The position numbers were made by a program, and so were the translations under genes. Under the pieces are notes generated by a model. It did no database searches. It was not told the origin of the DNA and was given only the letters and a program-made list of their open reading frames with translations. From contig JALCQM010000021.1 of NCBI GenBank assembly GCA_022651245.1, positions 1 to 51,979 of the forward strand: a stretch of 51,979 bases of DNA, given 5' to 3'. Origin of the DNA: Lactobacillus sp. (lineage in GTDB: Bacteria; Bacillota; Bacilli; Lactobacillales; Lactobacillaceae). This document shows positions 1 to 7,672 of the stretch, piece by piece (the first letter of the stretch is position 1; every line of letters starts with the position of its first letter).

Positions 1-41
1 ATCGGGGGCAACCGATACTCTTTTTTAATATTATACCGAAA

Positions 42-83
42 ACGCCACCTGACGAAAATCCGAAGATTTTCATCAAGTGGCGT
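42..83 (-). terminator. hairpin downstream of D-cysteine desulfhydrase-like gene
   Basis: ACGCCAC (42-48) pairs with GTGGCGT (77-83), and the inner arms CTGACGAAAATC/GATTTTCATCAAG extend the stem. On the minus strand the hairpin is followed by TTTTC, a weak U-tract, so it may end the minus-strand gene at 159-1181. Confidence 0.5.
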
Positions 84-90
84 CTTATTC

Positions 91-115
91 GGGACTTATG
101 TCACAGTCCCTTTTT
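91..115 (+). terminator. intrinsic terminator, plus direction
   Basis: GGGACT (91-96) pairs with AGTCCC (105-110) and is followed directly by six T. It would stop plus-strand transcription entering from outside the window. The TCACAGTCC arm resembles those of the terminators at 20229 and 26466. Confidence 0.55.
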
Positions 116-158
116 TGGTGTTCATGATTTGCAGAAATCGCCCGAGGTAGCGGTTGGT

Positions 159-1181
159 TCAGTATAACTGCCCGACCATCTCGGATTCGGCAAACAACGC
201 TGAAATTCCACCAGTATGCCAAAAGACAACGTTGCTTCCCGGCGCGATCTTGCCAGTATGAATATAGTCCAGCATGCCCGCGAAACCCTTGCCGGTATAC
301 ACCGGATCCAGCAAAATTCCTTCCGTTTCCGCTAACAAGCGGATCGCAGCGCTGGCACTCGCCGTCGGTTGTTCGTAGCCTTCACCGAAGTAATTTTGGT
401 CAAAATGAAAATCTGCCGCGGTAACCGTCAGCTCGCTGCCAAGCAAGCGCAAGGCAGCAGTCGCCAGCTTGGCCGTTTGCGCATAGTGGGCCATCGGCTT
501 GGGACTGACATTCATCGACAGCACCTGAGGCTGGTGTGTCCCACCATACAACTTCACCCCTGCCACGAGGCCTGCCGCAGTGCCTCCAGTGCCAGTCCCG
601 TGCACAATATAATCTGGCGCTGGCGCAAGTTGGGCCAACAGCTCTTGCACCCCAACCGCAAAGCCCACCGAGCCAATCGGCGTGGCCCCGCCGACTGGAA
701 TGATGTACACCTTGTGTCCGGCCGCTTCTAGTGCTGCTTTTTTCTGCACGGCCAGCGACATTGCGTATTCATCCGCCTCAGCTTCGGTGCGCCCATCCAT
801 CGAGACGTACGTGATCTCAGCCCCCAAGATCTTATCGAGCAAAATGTTGCCGCGATCGATCGTCTGATCCGGTGGCGTGATCGTCTCCAAATACAACAAG
901 GGCGTCAAACCGAGCTTGCGGGCAGCCACCGCGGTTTCCATCGCGTGATTGGACTGCGTCGCCCCAAAGGTGATCACCGTATCCGCGCCTTGGGCTAGCG
1001 CATCCCCTAACAAAAACTCTAGTTTCCGGATCTTGTTGCCGCCGAATAAATTCGGACCCGTTAAGTCGTCCCGCTTCAAGAACAAGTTAACGCCCAATTG
1101 CGTCGACAGGCGTTCTAATTTATGTACCGGCGTTGGGAAAAAGCCGAGCTGCTCGCGCCGTAAGTCATTGTATGCTGCCAT
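159..1181 (-). CDS. D-cysteine desulfhydrase / ACC-deaminase family PLP enzyme
   Basis: Family members break down D-cysteine to pyruvate, ammonia and H2S, or deaminate related small amino acids, in the cytoplasm. The protein has 340 aa, normal for the family. Residues 47-53 contain GGNKIRK with the likely PLP lysine K50; S77-N78-H79 follow in a GATQSNH motif, matching the fold-type II active site. The start is preceded by AGGAGGG eight bases upstream. It stands alone, with no cysteine or sulfur gene next to it. The family is clear; the exact substrate (D-cysteine, D-serine-like or ACC) cannot be read from sequence. Confidence 0.85.
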   Translation of the reverse strand: MAAYNDLRREQLGFFPTPVHKLERLSTQLGVNLFLKRDDLTGPNLFGGNKIRKLEFLLGDALAQGADTVITFGATQSNHAMETAVAARKLGLTPLLYLETITPPDQTIDRGNILLDKILGAEITYVSMDGRTEAEADEYAMSLAVQKKAALEAAGHKVYIIPVGGATPIGSVGFAVGVQELLAQLAPAPDYIVHGTGTGGTAAGLVAGVKLYGGTHQPQVLSMNVSPKPMAHYAQTAKLATAALRLLGSELTVTAADFHFDQNYFGEGYEQPTASASAAIRLLAETEGILLDPVYTGKGFAGMLDYIHTGKIAPGSNVVFWHTGGISALFAESEMVGQLY

Positions 1182-1528
1182 GTCATCCCTCCTAAGCTGA
1201 TCGTTAGTTCAATATAGCCACTGCGTCAAAGCGCTGTCAACCGCCCGCAACAGAACAACCAATCCCACAGCACCGAGTAAATTAAACACTGCTCAAGGAT
1301 CACCACCAAAGCGCGTTAGGATTATTAATATAAAAGTATCCCCATCTCGGAATTGCTCACAACCTCGGCATCTAAATACGGTATAATATGGTCTTTTAAG
1401 AATCACTATATCATTTTAAATTTTATATTTGGCATCAACTATCGATTCGCTTATTGTCTCTATTTAAAGTGTCTATTCTCACATTGGCATAGGTAAAATA
1501 ATAATCCAAAAAAATTTAAAAGAAAGGG
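1182..1528. other. AT-rich intergenic region without gene
   Basis: No credible ORF. It separates the minus-strand PLP enzyme gene from the promoter at 1529. Next to the PLP gene a minus-strand TTGACG - 17 bp - TAACGA pair could be its promoter. A TATAAT-like hexamer at 1382-1387 has no matching -35 at the right distance. Confidence 0.4.
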
Positions 1529-1557
1529 TTTACATTTATGGGTATAGTTGGTATACT
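1529..1557 (+). promoter_or_regulatory. sigma-A promoter of the structured RNA
   Basis: TTTACA (1529-1534), a 17-bp spacer and TATACT (1552-1557), five of six consensus bases in each hexamer. Transcription should start near 1563. No ribosome-binding site or ORF follows, which suggests a non-coding transcript. Confidence 0.75.
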
Positions 1558-1562
1558 GACCC

Positions 1563-2003
1563 TAGCTTATACAACTGGGTATGGTGGTGCGCACTCCATA
1601 TGCTTTCCCAGTTGTAACAGTGGGGGTACCAGTCGATGATCCTTGTCGGCCTCCACACGCGCTAAGGGATAAATCCTGAAAATGGCCTGGAAAGACTCGG
1701 GCACTGGCGAGACATCTGGTAGCATGACCCTCATGGCGGGACCAACCCGCGTGAGGCCGCTGTTATCCCAGTCCTGAGCGTCAACTCAGGCACCGTAACC
1801 AAAATCTTTCGCGGGTTGGCAACCGCGCCTCTTCATTTGGGGAATTGCCCGGGACACGTTTGGGGAGACCTGACGTGTCTTTGTTGCGCCTAGCGTGATT
1901 ATTCGTATGCTGATCGCCACCGTCCCTGTCGTCGCGGGTCACACTAAGGCACATTTTTGTCCAGCAAAATAGGGGATAGGCCGCGGCCTATCCCCTTTGT
2001 ATT
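1563..2003 (+). ncRNA. large structured RNA of unknown class (~440 nt)
   Basis: The block has a strong promoter, no ORF, and ends in a perfect GC-rich hairpin. Visible stems: TACAACTGGG/CCCAGTTGTA with an inner GGTGCGCAC arm (about 1569-1618), GTGGGGG/CCTCCAC, CCTCATGGCGGG/CCCGCGTGAGG, CCTGAG/CTCAGG, CGCGG/CCGCG and GACACGT/ACGTGTC. Longer-range complements include GGGATAA/TTATCCC, which encloses several of the hairpins. The density of nested helices points to a folded RNA. I find no RNase P hallmark (GAGGAAAGTCC), no tmRNA ends and no SRP motif. A large ornate RNA such as ROOL, GOLLD or raiA cannot be excluded by eye. Function unknown. Confidence 0.7.
1972..2003 (+). terminator. terminator of the structured RNA
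   Basis: GGGGATAGGCC-GC-GGCCTATCCCC (1972-1995) is a perfect palindrome followed by TTTGTATT. It is preceded by AAAAT, so it could also stop minus-strand transcripts coming from nrdFI. Confidence 0.65.
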
Positions 2004-2047
2004 GGCTTCAATTGATCTTTAAGTGACGCGCCACTTTGCTGGGTTTT

Positions 2048-2292
2048 CGTCGAGCTACGCTAGGACAACGCGAGCACAAAATAAGACCATCAGCACTGTG
2101 TTGCGTTGCAACCCAGCACCGACGGCCGTTATTTTGACTCGCTAAAACCGTCCTAGCTCCGCTCTGGTTTTTTCGTCGAGCTGCGTGGCGCAACGCGGTC
2201 ACGTGTAAGTCATCCCGGCTGCTGCACGGCTGACGCCGCACAACAACCAGGCTGTCTTACACTCACCGCTAAAACCGCGCCACTCCGCTCTC
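2048..2292 (-). repeat. two tandem long-hairpin elements after nrdI
   Basis: Two head-to-tail copies in minus orientation: unit 1 about 2292-2174, unit 2 about 2167-2048. Each begins GAGCGGAG and ends GC(A/G)TAGCTCGAC or GCAGCTCGAC. Unit 1 pairs GTGGCGC with GCGCCAC; unit 2 pairs GCTAGGAC with GTCCTAGC. Unit 1 starts only a few bases after the nrdI stop and runs in the nrdI sense. They belong to the family at 3924, 6763, 8557, 32703 and 50806. Confidence 0.8.
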
Positions 2293-2295
2293 GGG

Positions 2296-2778
2296 TTATA
2301 CCAGTGCTCTTTTGACGCCGCGTTTGTCGAAGTCACGTTGATAATTGCACATGGCTGTGTAGATCTTCGCGGCTTCTTCGTCGTTTCCCCGAAGCTCAAA
2401 CAGGCCGATCACCGGTGAATTGAACCGGCGTGCATAGTGCTTGGCCGTGAGTCCGAACTGGGCGTTGAAGTTACGGTTGCCACTCCCAATGATTCCCAGG
2501 AGGTTCTCGGTATTACCAGCTTCCAGCTCATCGCGAAAATCCAGCGTCATCACTTCTTTATAGCCGTTGTTAATGCCGTCACCGCCGTCAAGATAGGTGG
2601 GCACCATCGCGAAAAACGGTTCATCCATGATACTGGTATCAACAGTTTCGTTATATTCAACGGCGTGCAGCTCCGGATTAGCGGCATCTTGTTCGTGCTG
2701 CTTAGCCGCATACGCCCCCAGACGCTTCACAAAAGCACGCGTGTTACCAGAAATCGAGATGTAAAAAAGATTCAGCAT
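2296..2778 (-). CDS. nrdI: NrdI flavodoxin-like protein, class Ib RNR activator
   Basis: NrdI is a small FMN protein that supplies oxidant to assemble the dimanganese-tyrosyl radical cofactor of NrdF. This 160-aa protein starts with a beta strand and phosphate-binding loop (FYISISGNTRAF) typical of NrdI, with flavin-contacting segments further on. The start overlaps the nrdF stop by one base, so the two are translationally coupled. Two hairpin repeat elements follow directly after the stop. Family assignment is firm. Confidence 0.93.
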   Translation of the reverse strand: MLNLFYISISGNTRAFVKRLGAYAAKQHEQDAANPELHAVEYNETVDTSIMDEPFFAMVPTYLDGGDGINNGYKEVMTLDFRDELEAGNTENLLGIIGSGNRNFNAQFGLTAKHYARRFNSPVIGLFELRGNDEEAAKIYTAMCNYQRDFDKRGVKRALV

Positions 2779-3764
2779 TACTTATCGCCTGCTTCCGGGT
2801 CTGAGATAACGTCGATGTTGTAATCATTATCATCCATCGCTTCAACTTGCCCTAACAGGTAGCCGTTACCGACTTGCGAGAAGAAGTCATGGTTAGACGT
2901 CGTCGTGTTGATCCCGTTCATGATGATCGGGTTGACATCACTAGCCGTCGTTGGGAACATGCTTTCTTTACCCAGGTTCATCAATGCCTTGTTGGCGTTA
3001 TATTCGACGAACGTCATCACTTGTTTGGTCCAGCCGACTTGGTCGTAGCAGAGTGCAGCATACTTTTCTTCGTTGCCGTACAGCTTATACAACAAGTCAT
3101 AAGCCCAATCGTCTTGCTTTTGCTTTTCTGCATCAGATAACTGGTTGTAGGCGATCTGGTACTTGTAGCCGATGTAAGTCCCATGAACAGATTCGTCCCG
3201 CAAGATCAACTTAATGATTTCGGCAACATTATTCAGCTTGTTGTTCCCCAGATAGTACAGTGGTGTATAGAAGCCAGAATAGAACAAGCACGTTTCCAAG
3301 AAGACGTTGGCCACCTTCTTGTGCAGCGGATCTGGGTCATTGCGGTACAAGTCCACGATCCACTTCGCCTTATTCTGCAAGAATTCCTCAGAATCAGACC
3401 ACTGGAAGATCTCATCGATCTCCGCTTGAGTGTTCAGTGTCGAGAAAATGGTGGAGTACGACTTCGCATGGACCGATTCCATGAACTGAATGTTGTTCAA
3501 AACCGCCTTTTCGTGCGGGGTGATTGCACCTGTCGTCAAGGCCCGCATCCCATCTTGGCTCTGGACCGTATCTAACAAGGTCAAGCCACCAAAAACGTGC
3601 CCAACGACCCATTGATGTGTGCTATCGAGTTCGCGCCAGTCGTCCATGTCATTCGAGACCGGCACCCGCGTATCTAACCAAAACTGTTCGGTCAGTTTTT
3701 CCCATGTCGCCTTGTCGACGGCGTCAGAGACGCGGTCCCAGTTGATCGCCTGATAATTTTCCAT
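2778..3764 (-). CDS. nrdF: class Ib ribonucleotide reductase beta subunit NrdF
   Basis: This radical-generating subunit works with NrdE to make deoxyribonucleotides. The ATG at 3764 is chosen because AGGAAG lies just upstream; the longer reading frame has no such site. The resulting 328 aa fit the family. Metal ligands are in place: D65, E96, H99 (MESVHAKSY), E157, E191 and H194 (RDESVH). Y103 is the radical tyrosine. The gene forms an operon with nrdI and is divergent from nrdE, whereas lactobacilli usually keep nrdE and nrdF together. Confidence 0.96.
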   Translation of the reverse strand: MENYQAINWDRVSDAVDKATWEKLTEQFWLDTRVPVSNDMDDWRELDSTHQWVVGHVFGGLTLLDTVQSQDGMRALTTGAITPHEKAVLNNIQFMESVHAKSYSTIFSTLNTQAEIDEIFQWSDSEEFLQNKAKWIVDLYRNDPDPLHKKVANVFLETCLFYSGFYTPLYYLGNNKLNNVAEIIKLILRDESVHGTYIGYKYQIAYNQLSDAEKQKQDDWAYDLLYKLYGNEEKYAALCYDQVGWTKQVMTFVEYNANKALMNLGKESMFPTTASDVNPIIMNGINTTTSNHDFFSQVGNGYLLGQVEAMDDNDYNIDVISDPEAGDK

Positions 3765-3867
3765 ATGTGATGTGCTTCCTTTCGTCGGGGGTGTTAAAAT
3801 ATCACTTGCGCGCCTTATCTTACCACAGGTTACCAATCACGCCTAATCGCAAGATGTTGTTCGCTAG

Positions 3868-3910
3868 TTGACCACAAACACAATATACAGTATCATACAC
3901 TTATTCTCAA
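3868..3910. promoter_or_regulatory. overlapping divergent nrdF / nrdE promoters
   Basis: Minus strand, toward nrdF: TTGAGA (3910-3905), 17-bp spacer, TATATT (3887-3882). Plus strand, toward nrdE: TTGACC (3868-3873), 17-bp spacer, TATCAT (3891-3896). The two promoters interlock, so a single bound regulator could control both transcripts. The predicted nrdE message starts near 3903 and therefore has a ~685-nt leader. Confidence 0.75.
3878..3893. promoter_or_regulatory. NrdR-box-like operator
   Basis: ACACAATATACAGTAT matches the NrdR consensus acaCwAtATaTwGtgt at 14 of 16 positions. It covers the nrdF -10 and the nrdE spacer. NrdR is the ATP/dATP-responsive repressor of RNR genes and usually binds paired boxes. 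I see only one good box, so the second is missing or degenerate. Confidence 0.65.
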
Positions 3911-3923
3911 ACACTTACTAAAA

Positions 3924-4569
3924 CAGAGCGAAGCAAGCCGGTTATAGGGGTGAGTGCAAGGCAGCGTGACGCGGTTCGGCGACAGCCGGAGCGTGGCACG
4001 ATGACTTATACGCCTCTCCGTTGTCCTTGCGCAGCTCGACTATTCAACAGAGAGCGAAGAGGCGCGATTATGGGTGACGGGCTAACAGGGCTTGGTGGTG
4101 GGTGGCGCTAGCCGCACGCCGCCGAGACCGGTTAGAACGTTCACCCATGCGCCTCGCAGCTCGACTATATCAACAGAGCGAAGAGGCGCGCATTTAGCGG
4201 TGTGTGTAAGCCAGCCTGGTCGTTGTGCGGCGTCCAGCCGTGCAGCGGCCGGGATGGCTTACACGCAACCGCGTTGCGCCTCGCAGCTCGACTATATCCA
4301 ACAGAGCAAAGCAAGGACGGGCTTAGGAGAGTGTATAAGGTAGCGTGACGCGGTTCGGCGACAGCCGGAGCGTGGCGCGATGACTTATACGCCTCACCGT
4401 TGTCCTTGCGTAGCTCGACTATTCAACAGAGCGAAGAGGCGCGATTATGGGTGACGGGCTAACAGGGCTTGGTGGTGGGTGGCGCTAGCCGCACGCCGCC
4501 GAGACCGGTTAGAACGTTCACCCATGCGCCTCGCAGCTCGACTATAAACCCCGAGCCCCGCAGCTCGAT
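3924..4569 (+). repeat. array of five long-hairpin elements in the nrdE leader
   Basis: Units at about 3924-4041, 4050-4166, 4174-4293, 4302-4420 and 4426-4543, all sense to nrdE, joined by short A/T-rich linkers. A remnant at 4553-4569 keeps only GAGC-CCC-GCAGCTCGA. Units 2 and 5 are nearly identical and units 1 and 4 share a core, so a block of about 215 bp was duplicated. Unit 1 looks chimeric: its 5' arm is of the GCAAGCC type but its 3' arm is of the GTCCTTGC type. The array lies between the nrdE promoter and the nrdE ribosome-binding site (4571-4577). Confidence 0.85.
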
Positions 4570-4587
4570 CAAAAGGAGTATAACGTC

Positions 4588-6759
4588 ATGGGCCTCAAGT
4601 CTATCGATCCAGAGCAAGTCACCTATTTCAAACTCAACAACGAGATCAATATCCCCGTCAATGGGCAGATCCCCTTACAAAAAGATAAAGAAGCTTTGGC
4701 CGCTTTCTTCAAGGAAAACGTTGAGCCAAACACTAAGAAATTCGCTAATTTACAAGCACGTCTCGATTATTTAGTTGACCAAAACTACTACGAGGCTGAT
4801 TTTTTGCACAAATACACGCCAGAATTCTTGCAAGAACTGACAGATTACTTAGCCGCACAGGACTTCCAGTTCCAGTCCTTCATGGCGGCCTATAAATTCT
4901 ACGCGCAATACGCGTTGAAAACCGACGATAATGAAGCGTACCTTGAATCCTTCCAAGATCGCGTGTTTGCCAACGCCTTATTTTTCGCGGATGGCAACGA
5001 AGACTTGGCGCGTAGTCTCGCAGACGAAATGATCCACCAACGCTACCAACCAGCGACGCCATCCTTCTTGAATGCGGGTCGGGCACGCCGCGGCGAATTG
5101 GTGTCGTGTTTCTTGTTACAGATTTCTGATGATATGAACTCTATTGGTCGTGGGATCAACTCCGCTTTGGAGCTGTCACGGATCGGCGGCGGGGTCGGCA
5201 TCACCTTGTCCAACCTGCGTGAAGGCGGCGCGCCGATCAAAGGGATCGAAGGCGCGGCTAGCGGCGTTTTACCGGTCATGAAGTTACTGGAAGATTCCTT
5301 CTCCTACTCCAACCAACTTGGCCAACGCCAAGGTGCCGGCGTGGTGTACTTGAACGTTTTCCATCCAGACATCATTGCCTTTTTAGGCGCTAAGAAGGAA
5401 AATGCGGATGAAAAGTACCGGCTGAAGACGCTTAGCCTCGGTGTGATCGTCCCTGATAAGTACTACGACTTGGTGAAAAACGACGAAGACATGTACCTCT
5501 TCTCGCCATATTCCGTCGAACGCGAATACGGTCAGCCATTCTCCTATATTGACATCACGAAGGAATATGACAACCTGGTCGCTAACCCGAACATCACCAA
5601 GAAGAAGATCCGCGCCCGCGATTTGGAAACCGAAATCTCCAAGCTGCAACAAGAATCCGGCTATCCTTACATCATGAACGTGGACACCGCGAACAACGCC
5701 AGCCCAATCGCCGGCAAGATCATCATGTCCAACCTTTGCTCCGAGATCATGCAAGTCCAGACGCCATCTGCCTTGAATAACCGGCAAGAATACGATGTGA
5801 TGGGCACGGACGTTTCTTGTAACCTCGGTTCGACCAACATCCCGAACTTGATGAAGAGCCAAGATTTCGAAAAGTCCGTTGACGCGATGGTCCGGGCCTT
5901 GACCTACGTCACCGACAACTCGGAAATCGACGTTGTGCCTTCCGTTCAACACGGGAACGACCTCGCTCACTCCATCGGTTTAGGGGCCATGGGCCTGCAC
6001 ACGTATTTTGCCAAACACCACATGCAATATGGTTCTCCTGAGTCTTTAGACTTCACCAATCAGTACTTCTTGCTACTCAACTACTACACTTTGAAGGCTT
6101 CCAACAAGATCGCTCGCGAACGCAAGCAGGTCTTCCATAACTTCGAAGCTTCCAAGTACGCCGACGGTTCCTACTTCGACAAGTACATTGACGGCGACTG
6201 GGGCATCAAATACGACACCGTTAAGGAACAATTCGCCGGCATTCACATTCCAACCAAGGCAGACTGGGAACAGTTGAAGGCTGATGTCATGAAAGATGGC
6301 CTTTACCATCAAAACCGGATGGCCGTTGCGCCAAACGGCTCCATTTCCTACATCAACGACACCTCTTCTTCTCTGCACCCCATCGTTAACCGGATCGAAG
6401 ACCGTCAGGAAAAGACGATCGGGACCATCTACTACCCGGCTTCTGGCTTAGCCAACGATACCCTGCCGTACTACCAAAGTGCCTATGATACCAACATGTG
6501 CAAGGTCGTCGACGTTTACGCCGCCGCCCAGAAGCACGTGGATCAAGGCATGTCGATGACCTTCTTCATGCGCTCGACGATCCCAGAAGGCGTCTATCCT
6601 TGGAAGGAAGGCCGCACCGACAAAATGACCACGCGTGATCTGAACATCTTGCGGAACTATGCCCACGCCAAAGGCATCAAGTCGATCTACTACATCCGGA
6701 CCTTCACGGATGACGAAGACGAAATCGGCGCCAACGCCTGCGAAAGCTGCTCGATCTAA
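4588..6759 (+). CDS. nrdE: class Ib ribonucleotide reductase alpha subunit NrdE
   Basis: This is the catalytic subunit that reduces ribonucleoside diphosphates using the NrdF radical. The 723-aa length is normal. Recognisable segments are the first active-site cysteine region (GELVSCFLLQISDD), a glycine-rich nucleotide-binding loop (SRIGGGVGI), NLCSEIMQVQTPS with the thiyl-radical cysteine, GTDVSCNLGSTNI, and NRMAVAPNGSISYIND. The C-terminus ends CESCSI, the CxxC shuttle reduced by a redoxin; no nrdH is nearby. AAAGGAG lies at the right distance from the ATG. A hairpin element follows the stop within about seven bases. Confidence 0.97.
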   Translation: MGLKSIDPEQVTYFKLNNEINIPVNGQIPLQKDKEALAAFFKENVEPNTKKFANLQARLDYLVDQNYYEADFLHKYTPEFLQELTDYLAAQDFQFQSFMAAYKFYAQYALKTDDNEAYLESFQDRVFANALFFADGNEDLARSLADEMIHQRYQPATPSFLNAGRARRGELVSCFLLQISDDMNSIGRGINSALELSRIGGGVGITLSNLREGGAPIKGIEGAASGVLPVMKLLEDSFSYSNQLGQRQGAGVVYLNVFHPDIIAFLGAKKENADEKYRLKTLSLGVIVPDKYYDLVKNDEDMYLFSPYSVEREYGQPFSYIDITKEYDNLVANPNITKKKIRARDLETEISKLQQESGYPYIMNVDTANNASPIAGKIIMSNLCSEIMQVQTPSALNNRQEYDVMGTDVSCNLGSTNIPNLMKSQDFEKSVDAMVRALTYVTDNSEIDVVPSVQHGNDLAHSIGLGAMGLHTYFAKHHMQYGSPESLDFTNQYFLLLNYYTLKASNKIARERKQVFHNFEASKYADGSYFDKYIDGDWGIKYDTVKEQFAGIHIPTKADWEQLKADVMKDGLYHQNRMAVAPNGSISYINDTSSSLHPIVNRIEDRQEKTIGTIYYPASGLANDTLPYYQSAYDTNMCKVVDVYAAAQKHVDQGMSMTFFMRSTIPEGVYPWKEGRTDKMTTRDLNILRNYAHAKGIKSIYYIRTFTDDEDEIGANACESCSI

Positions 6760-6762
6760 AAC

Positions 6763-6876
6763 CGAGAGCGGAGCAAGCCGGGTTTAGCAATGTGTGTAAG
6801 GCAGCCTGGGTGCGTCGCGGCACGCGGCGTGACCGGAACGACTTACACACAATTGCGTTGGCCTGCGCAGCTCGAC
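6763..6876 (+). repeat. single long-hairpin element after nrdE
   Basis: Begins GAGCGGAGCAAGCC (GAGC at 6766) and ends GGCCTGCGCAGCTCGAC. The second helix GCAAGCC/GGCCTGC has one wobble-type change. The core GTGTGTAAGGCAGC...ACGACTTACAC is shared with the copies at 8557 and 50806. It sits 4-7 bases after the nrdE stop, in the sense direction. Confidence 0.8.
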
Positions 6877-6909
6877 GACGAGCAAAACAACCCACATTTT
6901 CTGCGCACC

Positions 6910-6961
6910 AAAAGGCCTCGCGCCAGCAAGGGGTAACCCGATGCCAACGCGAGGCCTTTTC
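6910..6961. terminator. bidirectional terminator
   Basis: AAAAGGCCTCGCG pairs with CGCGAGGCCTTTT across a 25-base loop that itself contains GGGTAACCC. T runs on both strands would end nrdE from the left or the minus-strand gene at 7060 from the right. Confidence 0.7.
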
Positions 6962-6978
6962 TAATGCCTTTTGCCATC

Positions 6979-7006
6979 AAAAAAACCACGCCTCTGCGTG
7001 GTTTTT
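6979..7006. terminator. bidirectional terminator
   Basis: AAAAAAACCACGC-CTCT-GCGTGGTTTTT is a classic short stem with T runs on both sides. It separates nrdE from the convergent gene at 7060-7425. Confidence 0.8.
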
Positions 7007-7059
7007 AGTGTCATTAAATGATCCTGATCGGTTCTGTGACATGGTAGGGCAGTACCAGA

Positions 7060-7425
7060 TCAGATCTTTTGTTGAACATCGTCGATGGTGACGATCAACA
7101 TGCGCGTTAACCAAGGAAATTCGGTCTTCTTCTGGTCAAAAGCCGGCCCGTGATCGACGAATTCGCCGGTGCCGTGCACATGAAAACCCGCACCAGGACC
7201 GACCGTTCCTTCGACTTCTTTGGACCCAAAAGTTAAGGTCAGATGATTGTCTTCCGGAAAGTCTGCCTCGATGCTATGCATCCCTGCAGCCGGGATAAAC
7301 AGCTGATTATTGCTCAACGTGATGTAAGACATCCACGTGTTCACAACGTGCGACGGGTGTGCATTGACCGTGATAATCGTAACTGGGCCTTCATGCTGCA
7401 ACACTTCTAAAAATTTCTGATCCAT
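7060..7425 (-). CDS. pyridoxamine 5'-phosphate oxidase-family protein
   Basis: A 121-aa protein of the FMN-binding split-barrel superfamily, similar to small lactobacillus proteins annotated as PNPOx-like. The fold is suggested by alternating strands and the central TWMSYI and FIPAAGMHSIEAD segments. Two adjacent ATG codons follow AAGGAGG; the second (7425) has the better six-base spacing and is used here. It may bind FMN, F420 or heme, or act as a general flavin reductase. Substrate unknown. Its upstream region is shared with the AraC-family gene, a likely regulator. Confidence 0.75.
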   Translation of the reverse strand: MDQKFLEVLQHEGPVTIITVNAHPSHVVNTWMSYITLSNNQLFIPAAGMHSIEADFPEDNHLTLTFGSKEVEGTVGPGAGFHVHGTGEFVDHGPAFDQKKTEFPWLTRMLIVTIDDVQQKI

Positions 7426-7610
7426 CATTTTCCTCCTTAACGCTAACATTCAACATACTAATTATAAGTCAGTTGCCTGTTCGCCGTTACAATGAAATTG
7501 TCTTTTTAATGACGAATATCTATCTTTATTGGAAAACGGATGCTTGTCTAGTTTCTTATGAAAAACTGTCTTTCTAAGCCGTTAACCCCCACCCCAAACC
7601 CCAAAGTTTG

Positions 7611-7619
7611 TGCTAGAAT
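7611..7619 (+). promoter_or_regulatory. extended -10 promoter of the AraC-family gene
   Basis: TGCTAGAAT fits an extended -10 (TGnTATAAT). No good -35 lies upstream. The start codon is 54 bases further on, behind AAGGAGGG. Confidence 0.5.
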
Positions 7620-7672
7620 GTAAGTTAATCACAGGTTTTTTTATTTTATGTTCAAATAAGGAGGGTACCGCC

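Noticed and set aside
1563..2003. RNase P RNA, tmRNA or 6S RNA
   Set aside because: No GAGGAAAGTCC or ACAGAA of RNase P, no tmRNA 5' or 3' end, and the structure is not a single long bulged hairpin as in 6S.
2008..2399. Small minus-strand ORFs after nrdI
   Set aside because: They lie in two hairpin elements or overlap nrdI out of frame and show no family or RBS.
4092..4774. Two ORFs sharing the same first ~26 residues (4092-4343 and 4469-4774)
   Set aside because: Both run through hairpin repeat units; the shared start reflects the repeated DNA, and there is no ribosome-binding site or protein family. The second also overlaps nrdE in another frame.
6763..6876. Integron attC site
   Set aside because: Placement and variable stems are similar, but the RYYYAAC and GTTRRRY end motifs are absent and no integrase was seen.
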